Shown here: positions 54,450 through 63,794 of the stretch, in pieces
How the letters are laid out: every line of letters starts with the position of its first letter
Position numbering within the stretch: the stretch's first letter is position 1
Source: Bradyrhizobium manausense
GTDB lineage: Bacteria; Pseudomonadota; Alphaproteobacteria; Rhizobiales; Xanthobacteraceae
Direction: 5' to 3'
DNA: 64,000 bases
Assembly (NCBI RefSeq): GCF_018129685.1
Contig: NZ_JAFCLG010000001.1
Coordinates: 1,054,001 to 1,118,000 of the forward strand
Made by a program: the position numbers and the translations under genes
The notes under the pieces: generated by a model
The model's input: only the letters and a program-made list of their open reading frames with translations
The model's database searches: none
Told to the model about the DNA's origin: nothing

Positions 54450-54690
54450 GGGCTTCGACTACGCCTCGGCTTCGCGCGCCCGATCCAGATGCCGTCGATG
54501 GCGTTCATCATGGGCGTACTGCCACCGGTGCTATCCAGCGGCGCCGGCTCAGAAATGCGCCGCGCCATTGGCTTTGCCGTGTTCTCCGGCATGATCGGCG
54601 TCACCGTGTTCGGTCTGTTCCTGACGCCGGTGTTGGATGTGCTGCTGCGGACCCTCGCCGGCATGAAGCCGTGCGGCGCCGGCGACCGAC
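54450..54690 (+). pseudogene. C-terminal remnant of an RND (HAE1) efflux pump
   Basis: The plus strand encodes FARPIQMPSMAFIMGVLPPV followed by GAGSEMRRAIGFAVFSGMIG and GLFLTPVLDVLLRTLAG. This is the last two helices and tail of an AcrB/HAE1 pump; a full pump has about 1050 residues. Everything upstream is gone and replaced by rnz. The frame runs on into unrelated sequence, so it has no proper stop. It fills the gap between rnz and the next gene. Confidence 0.7.
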
Positions 54691-54692
54691 AG

Positions 54693-55196
54693 CTATTTCC
54701 GGTTCTCCTCGCAGAATTTCAGCGCGGCGAGCGCCTCGCCCGCGCGCGGGATCTGCATCTCGATGCTGTCGTCGTCATCGTCCTCGAAGTCCAGCGTGAG
54801 ACGCTTGGCTTTCGACAGGCGATCCATGATCGACTGGTCGTACTCGAAGATGCCGCGCACCGTGGTCTTGTCCATGACTTCCCACTTCGCCTTCGACATG
54901 ATGTCGGCATCGTCGGTGCCGACGTCGGCTTTCAGGATCTCGCCGACCTTGTCCCACTCCCAGCCGTCATAGATCATCACGATCACGATGGCCTTGTCGG
55001 AATAGGTGATGACGATGACGTAGTCGCGGTTCTCGTCGTCCTTGTCCTTGTCCTTGTAGCCGCGGCTGGCGTTGCAGTGAGTGTCCTGCGTGCGCTTCTC
55101 GATGGTCCAGTCACCGACCTTGGATTGTTGCGCGACCGCAGGCGCGGCACTCAAGGCGCCCACAAGCAGCGCAGCGGCAAGACGGAATCTTTTCAT
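54693..55196 (-). CDS. Secreted hypothetical protein
   Basis: A 167-residue protein with a signal peptide (MKRFRLAAALLVGALSAAPAVAQ) and a mature domain that begins KVGDWTIEKRTQDTHCNASRGY, followed by an acidic region (EDDDDDSIEMQ). The opening resembles the IalB family's GDW...C layout, but similarity is too short to assign it. An internal lysine/aspartate-rich stretch (KDKDKDDENRD) stands out. The start codon has no strong ribosome-binding site. Confidence 0.7.
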   Translation of the reverse strand: MKRFRLAAALLVGALSAAPAVAQQSKVGDWTIEKRTQDTHCNASRGYKDKDKDDENRDYVIVITYSDKAIVIVMIYDGWEWDKVGEILKADVGTDDADIMSKAKWEVMDKTTVRGIFEYDQSIMDRLSKAKRLTLDFEDDDDDSIEMQIPRAGEALAALKFCEENRK

Positions 55197-55300
55197 GTCG
55201 GCCTCCAGCGTTTTCCCCGGGGCCAAACTGATCACCTCTCCCGGCACGCCGCAAGAGCTTCGGCCGGTCCCCCCGGCCGGAGCTCAACGGCGTAAATCGC

Positions 55301-55747
55301 CTAGGGCTGCCGCGGCACAATCGCGATCGGGGTGAAGGTGTAAACCTCCTCGCCGTTCTGGTTGAACATCGTCCATTTCACCAAGGCGATGCCCTGCGGC
55401 TTCGACTTCGATGGCGTCAGGCTCATGACTTCGCCGACCAGGTGCACGCGGTCGTTCGGTCGCACCGGAAGCGTCCAGCGCAGCCCGTCGACGCCGGCAC
55501 CGATCAGCGGGTGCGGCCCGAAGGGACGGGTCTGGATTGCGAGGTTCATGGCAATCGCGGCGGTGTGCCAACCCGAGGCCGCCAGGCCCTTGAACAAGGT
55601 GTCCTTGGCGGCCTCGTGATCCAGATGCATTGGCTGCGGGTCGAATTCGGCGGCAAACCGCTTGATGTCGGCCTCGCTCACCACAACCTCGGGGGATTTG
55701 AAACGCATGCCGACGGTGAGATCGTCGAACCAGGCGACCTGTGCCAT
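55301..55747 (-). CDS. MaoC-family acyl-CoA hydratase
   Basis: The 148-residue hotdog protein has the hydratase-2 motif region AAEFDPQPMHLDHEAA (Asp and His) and the GLAASGWHTAAIAMNL helix. It hydrates enoyl-CoAs (R-specific). It stands alone, without beta-oxidation genes immediately beside it. Length and motifs fit a single-domain MaoC dehydratase. Confidence 0.9.
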   Translation of the reverse strand: MAQVAWFDDLTVGMRFKSPEVVVSEADIKRFAAEFDPQPMHLDHEAAKDTLFKGLAASGWHTAAIAMNLAIQTRPFGPHPLIGAGVDGLRWTLPVRPNDRVHLVGEVMSLTPSKSKPQGIALVKWTMFNQNGEEVYTFTPIAIVPRQP

Positions 55748-55903
55748 GATTTTGCCTCGAAATGTGACGTGCCGCCCGCGCGTTGCGCACGGCTAAGGGG
55801 ATGGATTGGATTTGGGATGTAGCGGCTCGGCCGCTCGCGGGCTAGATCCCGGTTCCCCGCGAAACCCGTTTCCCAGTTCGACGAAACACGCCTGAAACAG
55901 ATG

Positions 55904-55921
55904 GACGGTTATCTAACCGTC
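55904..55921. promoter_or_regulatory. Palindrome before the tiny ORF pair
   Basis: GACGGTT-ATCT-AACCGTC is a perfect inverted repeat with 7-bp arms, 24 bases before the first tiny start codon. It may be an operator or a 5' UTR hairpin. Confidence 0.45.
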
Positions 55922-55944
55922 AAAATCATACAGGGACGTGCGTC

Positions 55945-56028
55945 ATGCAATTCTTCCTCGACCTGATCTACGAATATGCCTGCTGCCAGCATCTCGTCGC
56001 CCAGCCGCTTGGGGAGGACGAACGATGA
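55945..56028 (+). CDS. Tiny ORF 1 (27 aa)
   Basis: ATG at 55945 with AGGGACG upstream encodes 27 residues: MQFFLDLIYEYACCQHLVAQ, ending LGEDER. Its end overlaps the next start by ATGA, so it may be a leader peptide for the second frame. Two adjacent cysteines are the only notable feature. Confidence 0.4.
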   Translation: MQFFLDLIYEYACCQHLVAQPLGEDER

Positions 56029-56114
56029 TCGAATTCATCTCTGTCCTGCTCGCGCTTTGCAGCATTGCCGTCTTTGCGGCGCATGCGCTGGATGCCTATC
56101 GCACCACGCACTAG
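56025..56114 (+). CDS. Tiny membrane protein ORF 2 (29 aa)
   Basis: A 29-residue single-helix protein: MIEFISVLLALCSIAVFAAH then ALDAYRTTH. GGGGAGG lies eight bases before the ATG, a strong ribosome-binding site inside the preceding frame. The hydrophobic segment followed by a polar tail is typical of small rhizobial inner-membrane proteins. Confidence 0.5.
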   Translation: MIEFISVLLALCSIAVFAAHALDAYRTTH

Positions 56115-56127
56115 TCAACGCGCGTCG

Positions 56128-56550
56128 CTAGAACGGCCGCCGGTAGAAGTGCTCCGAATGCGTCGCCGGCGGAAACCGGTTGGCGAGCGCTAAGGCCCCC
56201 TTCTCGTCCGTCTCGAGCGCAATCTTCTGCGCCAGCATCACGTCGCCGGGCACGAGGAAACCTGACGGGACGAAGCACCACCCCATCGTAGCATTGCCTG
56301 ATGCGTCGACCTCGTGGACGTTGGCGGCGGTGCCGTAATGGATGCGATAGCGCTTGCCGCTGTCGCAACCGATGACGTCGAAATGCCGGTGCTGCTCGAA
56401 CTGAGCGCGCTGCTCATCGGACAGCCATTCGGACAGCAGCCGCCTTCCCCGCGCTTCCGGCGTATTCTCGCCGAAGAAGCGCCGGTAGAGCTCGCGGAGC
56501 GCGTGCAAACGCGCCCGCGCGGGCGCGCGGAGCCTGAAGACCGCGATCAT
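56128..56550 (-). CDS. Conserved hypothetical protein
   Basis: A 140-residue soluble protein. The N-terminal half is basic and helical (RARLHALRELYRRFFGE, GRRLLSEWLSDEQRAQF). The rest is beta-rich, with FDVIGCDSGKRYRIHYGTAA and GWCFVPSGFLVPGDVMLAQK. The CDSGKRYRI block resembles proteins of rhizobial chromosomes without known role. Convergent with tiny ORF 2; 12 bases after the next small gene. Confidence 0.7.
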   Translation of the reverse strand: MIAVFRLRAPARARLHALRELYRRFFGENTPEARGRRLLSEWLSDEQRAQFEQHRHFDVIGCDSGKRYRIHYGTAANVHEVDASGNATMGWCFVPSGFLVPGDVMLAQKIALETDEKGALALANRFPPATHSEHFYRRPF

Positions 56551-56562
56551 GGGCCGTTCAGA

Positions 56563-56784
56563 TCAACCGCCGACCAGGCGGGGATAGAACAGCGTTTCCC
56601 GCGCCGTCGGGTCGAACGATTTGATACGCGTGACTTCGCCCGGCCCGGTCCGGTACGCGGCGGTAAAGCCCGCGCCGGTCAACTCCCGAAAGCGTTGTTC
56701 GGCCCGCGCCAACGCTTCGGCATTTTCGGGATCAAACTCGTGGCGCGTATCGCCCGTCTGATCCATCACGATCTGGGTAGCCAT
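56563..56784 (-). CDS. Small conserved hypothetical protein (73 aa)
   Basis: A 73-residue protein: MATQIVMDQTGDTRHEFDPE, AEALARAEQRFRELTGAGFT, then RTGPGEVTRIKSFDPTARET. It encodes no membrane segment or signal. It precedes the 140-residue hypothetical gene by 12 bases on the same strand and is likely cotranscribed with it. Function unknown. Confidence 0.7.
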   Translation of the reverse strand: MATQIVMDQTGDTRHEFDPENAEALARAEQRFRELTGAGFTAAYRTGPGEVTRIKSFDPTARETLFYPRLVGG

Positions 56785-56897
56785 GTTGAGTTCTCCTCAT
56801 GCCCAGCCCTGAACTTGATCTAAGCAAACCTCGTGCCGTCAGTTCCTGATTGCTACAACTTTCTCACGCACGGTCCAGTCACGCCTTGCGGAGCGCC

Positions 56898-57716
56898 TCA
56901 GCGCGCTGCTGCCGCCCCGCCACCCCCATCGATTTGCCGGCCCATCAGCGCGATGGCCTTCTGGTAGACGCCGGCTGCATTCCACGCCTGGATGGCGGCG
57001 AAATTCGGCTCGCCGGGCTGGTAACCGGCTCCCGCACGCCAGCCATTGGCTTTCAGGAAATTCGCCGTCGAGCTCAGCGCGTTGGCGGCGACATCGAGAT
57101 TGCCGGTGCCGTAGGCGAGGATGTTCTTGGGCATGAACTGGGTCTGGCCGACCTCGCCATGCATGGAGCCGCGGGTCGAGCCCGACAGCGAACCGCGGTC
57201 GATCAGCTTCAGTGCCGCATAGAGCTGCTCGGTGAAGAATTCAGGGCGGCGGCAGTCATAGGCCAGCGTCGCGATCGACGAGAGCATGTTCTGGTTGCCG
57301 CGCTGGCTGCCGAAACCGGTTTCCATGCCCCAGATCGCGATCAGCGGGCCCGGCGGTACGCCGTAGCGCTGCTCGATCGAAGCGAACATCGCGGCCTGCG
57401 ACTGCTTCAGCGACCGGCCGCGCGCCACGATGGTGGTCGCGCCGCGCTTGGCCAGGAACTGGTCGAGCGACAGCGAAAAACTGTGCTGGCTGCGGTCGGC
57501 ATTGATGGTCGCGCTGGCGTAATTGGTCTGCATCAACGCCGAGATCGCGGTCTGGCCGATGCCCTTGCCCTGCGCCTCCGCGCTGAACTCGCGCTTCCAG
57601 GCCTCGAACCCGCCGGGCCCGTTGCCGCATTGCGCGGCATGGACGCTGGGCACCAAGGACAACAACAGCGCAGCCGCGCCGATCATCGCCGTCGCAACGG
57701 TCCTGCCCTTGGTCAT
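56898..57716 (-). CDS. Lytic murein transglycosylase (MltB/SLT_2 family)
   Basis: The 272-residue protein has a signal peptide (MTKGRTVATAMIGAAALLLS...HAA). The MltB-type fold follows: IAIWGMETGFGSQRG (catalytic Glu), STRGSMHGEVGQTQFMPKNI and PNFAAIQAWNAAGVYQKAI. It cleaves peptidoglycan with 1,6-anhydro product formation in the periplasm. The start is preferred to the ATG seven codons upstream because the signal peptide begins there. Confidence 0.9.
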   Translation of the reverse strand: MTKGRTVATAMIGAAALLLSLVPSVHAAQCGNGPGGFEAWKREFSAEAQGKGIGQTAISALMQTNYASATINADRSQHSFSLSLDQFLAKRGATTIVARGRSLKQSQAAMFASIEQRYGVPPGPLIAIWGMETGFGSQRGNQNMLSSIATLAYDCRRPEFFTEQLYAALKLIDRGSLSGSTRGSMHGEVGQTQFMPKNILAYGTGNLDVAANALSSTANFLKANGWRAGAGYQPGEPNFAAIQAWNAAGVYQKAIALMGRQIDGGGGAAAAR

Positions 57717-57844
57717 TCCTGCGTATCCTCTTCTCAAACTGCGCGACCGGCTCGCGCCCGGGCATGATCCTACGTCAGCCGCGCCTGCTCAAGCCCCGAC
57801 CGGTGCAATCAAGGCAAGCAATGCGCTTGACATGAATCAAAGGC

Positions 57845-58651
57845 TCATCGTTCGCCGTCGATCCCGAGCAGGAAGTCCACCATGATGCTCTGGTGCTGCT
57901 GGTACATGTCGGTTCCCGTCGCTGTGACGCAGCCAAGCTTCCGGGCCTCCGCGATGAAAGGCGAAATCTCGGGCTTTGTGATGACGCAGCCACAATAGGT
58001 CGAGGGCGCCAGCCCGCTCACATCGACCGGCGGCGCGTCGCCGTCGTTCATCCCGGCAGGCGTCGCATTGGCAACGAAATCGAAGCCGGCGGGGTCGATA
58101 CTGCCCACCCGCACGGGTGCTTTGCCGAGTTGATCGAGCCGGCCGATCAGCGCATCCCGCCGCTCTGCCGAACTGTCATGGATCGCGAGCTCCCGGACGC
58201 CGGCCTCGACCAGTCCAAGCGCGATGGCCGAGCCGGCACCGCCGGCGCCGACCAGCAGCGCCCGCATCCCCCTGGGATCTACGCCCTTCGCCCGTGCGGC
58301 GCCGAGAAAGCCGAGCCCGTCCACCATGTCGCCATGCCACGAACCGTCGGCGCGCCGGCGCATCAGGTTGACGGTACGCAGGAAATGCGCGCGATCGGTC
58401 GCGCTGGTGCAGATCTGGTAGCAGGCGAATTTGTGCGGGATCGTCACAACGATGCCGTCGAGATTCTTCAACCGGCTCGCCACCGAGAGAAAATCCGGCA
58501 GGTCCGCAACCCCGACCTGGACAGGCACCAGCATGCCGTCGTGACCGCGCGCGGCAAACTCGGCCGACACCCCCGCGGGCGAACGCACCTGGGCAATGGG
58601 ATCGCCAACGATCACGTAGAGCCGCGTTGCGCCTGACGGGGCCGAAATCAT
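57845..58651 (-). CDS. Shikimate/quinate dehydrogenase (AroE)-family protein, divergent
   Basis: A 268-residue AroE-fold protein: VTIPHKFACY (catalytic Lys), LLVGAGGAGSAIALGLVE (NADP site), ANATPAGMN. Two key spots differ from AroE: the shikimate-binding S-x-S is VRSPAG (first Ser lost) and N-T-D-G reads MVDGLGF. It may therefore not act on shikimate. It starts five bases before the monooxygenase stop, so the genes are coupled; a role beside that monooxygenase is suggested. Confidence 0.8.
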   Translation of the reverse strand: MISAPSGATRLYVIVGDPIAQVRSPAGVSAEFAARGHDGMLVPVQVGVADLPDFLSVASRLKNLDGIVVTIPHKFACYQICTSATDRAHFLRTVNLMRRRADGSWHGDMVDGLGFLGAARAKGVDPRGMRALLVGAGGAGSAIALGLVEAGVRELAIHDSSAERRDALIGRLDQLGKAPVRVGSIDPAGFDFVANATPAGMNDGDAPPVDVSGLAPSTYCGCVITKPEISPFIAEARKLGCVTATGTDMYQQHQSIMVDFLLGIDGER

Positions 58652-58655
58652 CACA

Positions 58656-60509
58656 TCACGCCGGGACAGGCGTGCCGCCAGCGTCCGCCCCATAGGTCAA
58701 TTCCAGTCCGTCCAGACGGCCTTCCTTGCGCCAATTGGCCAGCAGCCGCAGGAACGCCATCGGCCCGCGCCAATACTGGCTGTTGCGCGCGGCGATCGGA
58801 TCGAACACGCCTTCATTGTTATAGTAGCCGGGCGTACATTCGGCGAGATAGGTCTGGCGGCCGACCGCGGCCTTGACGACTTCGTCGACCCAGGCGTTCT
58901 CCGCAGCGAGGGTCGGCTCCAGGGTCCTTGCACCGCGCTTGCGCGCCTCTGCGATCACATAGGCAATGTGCTGCGACTGCTCGTCGATGATGTGCGGGAA
59001 GTTGGCGCTCTGGCCGGCCTGCACCGTCACGATCAGGAAGCAGTTCGGAAAGCCGCGGCTGTAAAAGCCATGCATCGTCTTGACGCCATCGCGCCAGCGC
59101 TCGGACAGGCTCATGCCGTCGCGGCCGTAAACCTCAAAACCCATGCGGCGCGCATAGTCGGTGCCGACTTCGAAACCGCTGGCGTAGATCAGGCAGTCCA
59201 GCTCATAGGCTTTGCCGTCGACGACGACCGCATTCTCGGTGATGCGCTCGACGCCCCTGCCTTTGGTGTCGACGAGATGCACATTGGGCCGATTGAATGT
59301 GTCGAGGTATTCGTCGTGAAAACACGGCCGCTTGCAGAACGCCTTGTACCAGGGCTTGAGCGCCGCCGCGGCCGCCCCGTCCTTCACGATCGCATCGACC
59401 CGGGCCCGGATCTCCTCCATCTTGCGATAGTCGGCCTGCTCGATCACCTTCAGCGCCTCTTCCATCGAGGTCACCGGCTGTGGCTGGCGGCGCGGCGCCA
59501 GCAATATCTCGCCGAGCAGGCCGGTCCAGCCGTCCTGCACCAGATCCTGCTCGAACGGCTCGCCTGAAATCACGGCGGTGAAATTGTCCATCCGCTCGCG
59601 CTGCCAGCCGGGCTTGAGGCTTTCCGCCCAGGCGGTATCCGTCGGGCGGTCGGCGCGCACGCCGATCGCGGACGGCGTGCGCTGGAACACGTAGAGCTCC
59701 TTCGCCGATCGACCGAGATGCGGCACGCATTGCACTGCCGTGGCGCCGGTGCCGATGATGCCGACGCGCTTGTCGGCCAGACCATCGAGATTGCCCTCGG
59801 CAGTGCCGCCCGTATAGGCATAATCCCAGCGGCTGGTGTGGAAGCTGTGGCCTTTGAACGTTTCGATGCCGGGGATGCCCGGCAGCTTCGGACGACTGAG
59901 CGGGCCTCCGGCGAGAATGACGAAGCGCGCGCGGATGCGATCGCCGCGATCGGTCTCGACCAGCCAGCGTCCCTCGGCCTCGTCCCATTGCATGCGCGAG
60001 ATCACGGTCTGAAACAGCGCGCGATCGTAAAGCGCGAAGTGACGGCCGATGCGACGGGAGTGCTCGTAGATCTCTGGCGCACGCGCATATTTGCGCACCG
60101 GCATGTAGCCGGTCTCTTCCAGCAGCGGCAGATAGATGTAGCTCTCGGTATCGCAGGCCGCTCCTGGATAGCGATTCCAGTACCAGGTGCCGCCGAAGTC
60201 GGCGGCCTTTTCCACGATACGGAAATCGGCGATGCCGGCCGCGCGAAGACGCGCGCCGCAGAGCAGGCCTCCGAAGCCGCCGCCGACGATGACGACCTCG
60301 GTTTCTTCGCTGAGGGGCGCGCGCGCAAATCCGGGATCGGCCCAGGGATCGTCGAGATAGCGGGCAAAGCCGCCGGCCACCTCGACATATTGCGCCTTGC
60401 CCTCGGAGCGCAGACGCAGGTCGCGCTCATCGCGATAGCGCGCGCGCAAGGCCTCGATGTCGACGCTAGGCGCACCGGCTGCGCCGGTCTTGTGTCTTTC
60501 CGCTGACAT
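58656..60509 (-). CDS. Flavin-containing monooxygenase, Baeyer-Villiger type
   Basis: A 617-residue class B flavoprotein. The FAD motif is [17 protein letters not shown] (about 72-88), the BVMO fingerprint [13 protein letters not shown], and the NADPH motif [11 protein letters not shown]. It inserts oxygen into a ketone to give an ester or lactone. GGAGGAG precedes the ATG at 60509. Divergent from an acyl-CoA synthetase and dehydrogenase, which could degrade an acid released from the ester. Substrate unknown. Confidence 0.92.
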   Translation of the reverse strand: MSAERHKTGAAGAPSVDIEALRARYRDERDLRLRSEGKAQYVEVAGGFARYLDDPWADPGFARAPLSEETEVVIVGGGFGGLLCGARLRAAGIADFRIVEKAADFGGTWYWNRYPGAACDTESYIYLPLLEETGYMPVRKYARAPEIYEHSRRIGRHFALYDRALFQTVISRMQWDEAEGRWLVETDRGDRIRARFVILAGGPLSRPKLPGIPGIETFKGHSFHTSRWDYAYTGGTAEGNLDGLADKRVGIIGTGATAVQCVPHLGRSAKELYVFQRTPSAIGVRADRPTDTAWAESLKPGWQRERMDNFTAVISGEPFEQDLVQDGWTGLLGEILLAPRRQPQPVTSMEEALKVIEQADYRKMEEIRARVDAIVKDGAAAAALKPWYKAFCKRPCFHDEYLDTFNRPNVHLVDTKGRGVERITENAVVVDGKAYELDCLIYASGFEVGTDYARRMGFEVYGRDGMSLSERWRDGVKTMHGFYSRGFPNCFLIVTVQAGQSANFPHIIDEQSQHIAYVIAEARKRGARTLEPTLAAENAWVDEVVKAAVGRQTYLAECTPGYYNNEGVFDPIAARNSQYWRGPMAFLRLLANWRKEGRLDGLELTYGADAGGTPVPA

Positions 60510-60569
60510 CGATCTCCTCCACCGCGGCACTGCTTCGACCGTCAATTCGTGCCAGTTAGCCCTGAAAAA

Positions 60570-60654
60570 GTGACGCATGCAATCGCGTCACCAGTTTTTT
60601 GCGTGGACGTAACGCGGCGTTCCGCTACCTTGAATGCAATCGCACATGCGTCAC
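60570..60654. promoter_or_regulatory. Divergent control region with inverted TGACGCATG copies
   Basis: GTGACGC...GCGTCAC (60570-60591) is an inverted repeat with 7-bp arms. TGACGCATG (60571-60579) recurs reversed as CATGCGTCA (60645-60653), and ATGCAATCGC occurs at 60577 and 60634. Paired sites 57-75 bases apart suggest a dimeric regulator acting on both the monooxygenase and the acyl-CoA synthetase promoters. Confidence 0.55.
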
Positions 60655-60696
60655 GCAACGACATGAACTGAAGCGAACGACTTTTCGGAGGGGACG

Positions 60697-62322
60697 ATGC
60701 AGGGATTGATGATGGACATGCCGCTCTTGATCAGCGGCCTGATCCAGTATGCCGCCGACTACCACGGCGAGGCCGAGATCGTCGCGCGCGAGATCGAAGG
60801 CGACATCCATCGCTATACCTATGCCGATGCTCACCCACGCATCAAGCGCATGGCGCTGGCGCTCAAGCGGCTCGGCCTCAATCAAGGCGACCGCGTCGGC
60901 ACGCTGGCCTGGAACACGCATCGCCATTTCGAGATGTTCTACGCAGCGCCGGGCATGGGCTATGTGCTGCACACCGTCAATCCGCGGCTGTTTCCGGAGC
61001 AGCTCGTCTACATCATCAACCATGCCGAAGACCGCCTTCTCTTCGTCGACCGCGCGACGCTGCCGATCGTCGAAGCGATCGCGTCGCAACTGACGACGGT
61101 CGAGGCCTACGTGATCATGTCATCGCGCGAGCGCATGCCGGAGACGAAGCTTGCGAACGTGCATTGCTACGAGGATCTTCTTGAAAGGGAGAACGACGCG
61201 GGCTTTGCCTGGCCGCTGTTCGACGAGAAAGCCGCATCGACCATCTGCTACACCTCGGGCACGACGGGGAATCCCAAGGGTGTGATCTATTCGCACCGCG
61301 CCGCCCTGCTTCAGACCATGGTTTGCTCCGGCCTCGACTTCCTGCCGGGCCACATGGAAGGCGTGCGCGAGGTCATGATGCCGATGGCACCCTTGTTCCA
61401 CGGCAATGGCTGGAACATGCCCTTCACCGCGCCCTACACCGGCTCGAAGCTGGTGCTGCCCGGCCGCAACTACGAGCCCGACAAGCTTTACGAACTGCTC
61501 GAGGGCGAGAAGGTGACGGTGTCGGCCGGCGTGCCGAGCTTCTGGCTGATCCTGCTCGACTGGCTGGGCCGCACCGGCAACAGATTCTCGACCCTGCGCG
61601 CAACATTGTCGTCGGGCTCGGCGCCCCCGCGCGCGATGATCGAGAAGCTCAAGCGCGACTACAAGATCGACTATGTCCAGGCCTGGGGCATGACCGAGGC
61701 GCTGGGCTGCTCGATGCCGGGCCTGCGTCCGGGTTCGGAGCATCTCAGCGAGACCGAGATCTTCGACCGGCGCCAGGTCTCGGGCCGCGCCTGCTTCGGC
61801 ACGACCTTGCGTATCGTCGACGACGCCGGCGTTGAACTGCCCCGCGACGGCAAGACGGTCGGGCACTTGCGCGCGCGCGGCCCCTGGGTCGCCTCCGGCT
61901 ATATGAAGCTCGATGAAGGGCTCGACAAGGATGGCTGGCTGATCACCGGCGACATGGCCGTGATCGACCAGTACGGTCATGTCACGCTCACCGACCGCTC
62001 CAAGGACGTGATCAAGTCCGGCGGCGAATGGATCTCCTCGATCCAGCTCGAGGACATCGCCCTGTCCCACCCCGACGTGCTGCAAGCCGCAGTGGTCGCG
62101 ATTGCGCATGAGAAGTGGCAGGAACGCCCCCTCCTCCTGGTCGTCCGCAAGAAGGGCGCAACCGTCGACGCGAAAACCCTGCTCGACCACATGCGTCCGA
62201 AGATCGCGAGTTGGTGGATGCCGGATGCGGTCGAATTCCTGGACGAATTCCCGATGACAGGCACCGGCAAGGTGCTCAAATCGGCGCTGCGCGAAAAGTT
62301 CAAAGGGTATCGCGTCGGCTAG
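60697..62322 (+). CDS. AMP-forming fatty acyl-CoA synthetase
   Basis: The 541-residue adenylate-forming ligase has the P-loop [16 protein letters not shown], the WGMTEALG motif (A5), ITGDMAVID (A7) and the C-terminal lysine region [12 protein letters not shown] (A10). It resembles long/medium-chain acyl-CoA synthetases (FadD type). GGAGGGGACG precedes the ATG. It starts a plus-strand operon with the acyl-CoA dehydrogenase gene 56 bases downstream, so it probably activates the acid that the latter oxidises. Confidence 0.92.
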   Translation: MQGLMMDMPLLISGLIQYAADYHGEAEIVAREIEGDIHRYTYADAHPRIKRMALALKRLGLNQGDRVGTLAWNTHRHFEMFYAAPGMGYVLHTVNPRLFPEQLVYIINHAEDRLLFVDRATLPIVEAIASQLTTVEAYVIMSSRERMPETKLANVHCYEDLLERENDAGFAWPLFDEKAASTICYTSGTTGNPKGVIYSHRAALLQTMVCSGLDFLPGHMEGVREVMMPMAPLFHGNGWNMPFTAPYTGSKLVLPGRNYEPDKLYELLEGEKVTVSAGVPSFWLILLDWLGRTGNRFSTLRATLSSGSAPPRAMIEKLKRDYKIDYVQAWGMTEALGCSMPGLRPGSEHLSETEIFDRRQVSGRACFGTTLRIVDDAGVELPRDGKTVGHLRARGPWVASGYMKLDEGLDKDGWLITGDMAVIDQYGHVTLTDRSKDVIKSGGEWISSIQLEDIALSHPDVLQAAVVAIAHEKWQERPLLLVVRKKGATVDAKTLLDHMRPKIASWWMPDAVEFLDEFPMTGTGKVLKSALREKFKGYRVG

Positions 62323-62378
62323 GCCGGTCCTGCTCAGGACAAAGCCGTCACGCTGCCCGTCGATCGAGGAGACGACAC

Positions 62379-63590
62379 ATGCTCTACCCGATGTCGCCGA
62401 AGGTGGTCGAGCTCAAGCGCAGGCTCGAGAGCTTCATGGACCGGCACATCTATCCGAACGAGGAGCGGTTCTACCGAGAGGCCGAAGAGCTCGGGCCGTG
62501 GAAGGTCTATCCCGTGGTCGAGGAGCTGAAGCCGCTGGCGCGAGCCGAAGGTCTCTGGAACCTGTTCCTTCCGGAGTCCACCCATGGCGCAGGCCTCACC
62601 AATCTCGAATACGCCCCGCTCTGCGAGGTGATGGGGCGGTCGCATCTCGCGCCCGAAGTGTTCAACTGCTCGGCGCCCGATACCGGCAACATGGAGGTGC
62701 TGGAGCGTTACGGTACGACGGAAGACAAGGAGCGCTGGCTGAAGCCGCTGCTCGCGGGCGAAATCCGTTCCTGCTTCGCCATGACCGAACCTGCGGTCGC
62801 ATCGTCGGATGCGACCAACATCGAGAGTTCGATCGTGCGCGACGGCGACCATTACGTCGTCAACGGTCGCAAATGGTACACGACCAACGCAACCGACCCG
62901 CGCTGCAAGATCTGCATCTTCATGGGCAAGACCGATCCCGACAATCCGGACCGCCACAAGCAGCAATCCATGATCCTGGTGCCGATGGACACGCCCGGCA
63001 TCGAAGTGAAACGGCCCCTGCCCGTGTTCGGCTTCTACGGCGTGCCCGACCGCGCCTCCGAAGTCATCTTCACCAATGTGCGCGTGCCGAAACAGAACAT
63101 GCTGCTCGGCGAAGGCCGCGGCTTCGAGATCGCGCAGGGCCGCCTCGGCCCCGGCCGCATCCATCATTGCATGCGGCTGATCGGGCTTGCCGAACGCACG
63201 CTGGAAAAGATGTGCCGGCGCGTGCGCAGCCGCGTCGCCTTCGGCAAGCCGGTGTCCGAGCAGACCGTGACGCAGGAGCGCATCGCCGAATCCCGCATCA
63301 TGATCGAGCAGGCCCGGCTGCTGACGCTGAATGCCGCTTACGCGATGGACACGGTCGGCAACAAGGTGGCGAAAGCCGAGATCGCGATGATCAAGGTCGC
63401 CGTGCCCAACATGGCCTGCCAGATCATCGACTGGGCCATCCAGGCGCATGGCGGCGGCGGCACGTCCAACGATTTCGGCCTGACGCAAGCCTACGCCACC
63501 GCACGCCTGCTTCGCCTCGCCGACGGGCCGGACGAAGTGCACCGGAACCAGATCGCGCGGTTTGAGCTGAAGAAATATTCGAACGCGTAG
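62379..63590 (+). CDS. Acyl-CoA dehydrogenase (ACAD10/11-like)
   Basis: The 403-residue flavoprotein has [16 protein letters not shown] (FAD/substrate contact), [27 protein letters not shown] and a C-terminal [18 protein letters not shown] tail. It introduces a double bond into acyl-CoA. GAGGAG precedes the ATG at 62379; a longer open frame upstream overlaps the synthetase gene. It probably functions with the synthetase. Confidence 0.92.
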   Translation: MLYPMSPKVVELKRRLESFMDRHIYPNEERFYREAEELGPWKVYPVVEELKPLARAEGLWNLFLPESTHGAGLTNLEYAPLCEVMGRSHLAPEVFNCSAPDTGNMEVLERYGTTEDKERWLKPLLAGEIRSCFAMTEPAVASSDATNIESSIVRDGDHYVVNGRKWYTTNATDPRCKICIFMGKTDPDNPDRHKQQSMILVPMDTPGIEVKRPLPVFGFYGVPDRASEVIFTNVRVPKQNMLLGEGRGFEIAQGRLGPGRIHHCMRLIGLAERTLEKMCRRVRSRVAFGKPVSEQTVTQERIAESRIMIEQARLLTLNAAYAMDTVGNKVAKAEIAMIKVAVPNMACQIIDWAIQAHGGGGTSNDFGLTQAYATARLLRLADGPDEVHRNQIARFELKKYSNA

Positions 63591-63794
63591 AGACAACCAG
63601 GGCGCGGACTCACTAGCGCCGAGCCAGCCGACGGGACGGCCGCGATGTGCGCGAAAGCGGACACATTATGCTCACGCTGAGTTTGTCGAGTTTGACCCGA
63701 AGCGGCCGCATAGATGGCTTGGAACGGATGTCAATCGCAAGTGAATGATGTAACGTCCCGCCAGCAAGGCTGACCTACGCGAATGAGGTACCGC

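Noticed and set aside
54399..55295. A 298-codon plus-strand frame after rnz
   Set aside because: Only its first third resembles a protein (an RND tail); the rest is antisense to the secreted protein gene, so it is listed as a remnant.
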